64,000 bases of DNA. Origin: Brevibacillus_D fluminis_A. Its GTDB lineage: Bacteria > Bacillota > Bacilli > Brevibacillales > Brevibacillaceae. Within the stretch, counting starts at the first letter, position 1, and every line of letters begins with the position of its first letter. Positions 63,199-64,000 of the stretch are shown here, piece by piece. The stretch spans positions 552,001 to 616,000 of the forward strand of contig NZ_CM125436.1 in NCBI RefSeq assembly GCF_052072235.1. Direction: 5' to 3'. The notes below the pieces were generated by a model that did no database searches, was not told the origin of the DNA, and saw only the letters and a list, made by a program, of their open reading frames with translations. A program made the translations under genes and the position numbers.

Positions 63199-64000
63199 AT
63201 GAATTTTGAATTTTTGTTACCGACCAAGATTGTCATGAAAAAAGGGATTCGGTTCGATACGGGCGCGTATTTGCGCGAACAGGCGATGGCGCATGTGCTG
63301 GTGATCACCGACAACGGGATCAAAAACGCCGGCTTGCTTGCAGACATTTACGCCAGCCTGGAGAACAGCGGCATTACTTGCGACGAGTACAGCGATGTGA
63401 AGCCCAATCCGCGCGATACCGACTGCGACCGGATCGCGGCGCAGGTGAAAGGAAAGCGCCTCGACGGGATTCTCGCCATCGGCGGCGGCAGTGTCATCGA
63501 TACGGCCAAGGCGGTCAGCATTTTGCACACGAACGGCGGCTCTGTGAACGATTATGAAGGCGCTTTTACGGTGAAAGCCGAGCCTGTGCCGATCGTCTGC
63601 ATTCCGACGACAGCCGGTACCGGCAGCGAGGTAACCTTTTTCTCCGTCATCACCGACACCAAGCGCAAGTACAAAATGAGCATCCTCGATTACCAAATCG
63701 GGCCGAAGCTGGCGCTGCTGGATGCGGATTTGACCGCCACTTTGCCGGCGTCGATCGCTGCGAGCACGGGGATGGATGCCTTGACACATGCGATTGAGGC
63801 GTATACGGCGCGGGTGGCCAACCCGATCAGCGATGCGCTTGCGCTGCACGCGATCAAGCTGATCAGCGAAAATTTGCTCGAGGCGGTGCATGGTACGGAA
63901 AACGAGCAAGCCCGCGAAAACATGCTGATCGGCAGCCTGATCGCCGGAGCGGCTTTTGGCAACTCGGACATCGGAAGCGTTCACTGCATTTCCGAGGCGA
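63199..64000 (+). CDS. Iron-containing alcohol dehydrogenase, 3' end beyond window
   Basis: Open from ATG 63199 (GGAGACGAG upstream) to the window end, 267 codons seen. Type III alcohol dehydrogenase: NAD motif GGGSVIDTAK (about residues 94-103), TTAGTGSEVT near 137-146 and metal-binding MDALTHAIEAY near 193-203; the last His ligands begin at SVHCISEA. It lies 80 bases after the second nitrilase-like gene and is probably transcribed from the sigma-54 promoter. Substrate unknown; oxidation or reduction of an alcohol/aldehyde related to the unit's inducer is inferred. Different from the one at 21415-22614. Confidence 0.92.
   Translation, partial: MNFEFLLPTKIVMKKGIRFDTGAYLREQAMAHVLVITDNGIKNAGLLADIYASLENSGITCDEYSDVKPNPRDTDCDRIAAQVKGKRLDGILAIGGGSVIDTAKAVSILHTNGGSVNDYEGAFTVKAEPVPIVCIPTTAGTGSEVTFFSVITDTKRKYKMSILDYQIGPKLALLDADLTATLPASIAASTGMDALTHAIEAYTARVANPISDALALHAIKLISENLLEAVHGTENEQARENMLIGSLIAGAAFGNSDIGSVHCISEA

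Overview
The window looks like a chromosomal segment of a spore-forming Bacillota of the Paenibacillaceae, most likely Brevibacillus. This is an inference from gene content: purine and TPP riboswitches of the Gram-positive type, PurR-box promoters, a three-subunit FGAM synthase (purS/Q/L), an S-layer (SLH) surface protein, GGAGG ribosome sites with frequent GTG/TTG starts, and moderately high GC. No rRNA or species marker is present, so the genus is not proven.

Layout. 1-312: the end of a tRNA cluster (Thr, Gln, Lys, Leu). 313-3200: a debris-like stretch with a group II intron domain V-like hairpin beside a gene that has lost its 5' end, plus small secreted or membrane genes. 3206-7633: MoxR ATPase, DUF58 protein and membrane transglutaminase operon. 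7639-11267: guaA and the purine permease pbuG, each behind its own guanine-type riboswitch. 11443-13002: an M1-family peptidase. 13003-16086: purEKB. 16167-22614: an insert of an MFS exporter, a sensor-domain membrane protein, FapA/DUF342, an M29 aminopeptidase and an Fe-dependent alcohol dehydrogenase. 22700-29771: purCSQLFMN. 30082-45723: a second insert holding a broken B-lectin gene, a 2,346-residue repeat-rich SLH protein, divergent thiamine genes (thiD-thiM-thiE-thiW and thiC, each with a TPP riboswitch), a SpoVIF-like small protein and an exported amidohydrolase. 45786-48733: purHD. 48797-51338: small membrane proteins and an adenine-deaminase-like protein. 51705-59972: branched-chain amino acid ABC importer (livJHMGF), a GNAT, and a MocR/GabR regulator with an AzlCD exporter. 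59998-64000: a sigma-54 locus with an enhancer-binding protein, two nitrilase-fold proteins and an Fe-dependent alcohol dehydrogenase cut by the window end.

The main physiological theme is purine synthesis. All eleven pathway genes are present but divided into three transcription units. Each unit has PurR-box-like sequences, and the purC and purH promoters share a near-identical core. GuaA, PbuG and the adenine-deaminase-like protein extend the theme to guanine nucleotides and salvage. Thiamine synthesis draws on the purine intermediate AIR through ThiC.

The most unusual part is 59998-64000. Two nitrilase-superfamily paralogs flank a sigma-54 activator. In both, the catalytic cysteine is replaced by serine, using different serine codons (TCC and AGC). 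A consensus -24/-12 promoter and three copies of a GATGAT-AAAA-ATCATC palindrome lie in the divergent region. I regard this as the best candidate for an undescribed system; its substrate and function cannot be read from the sequence.
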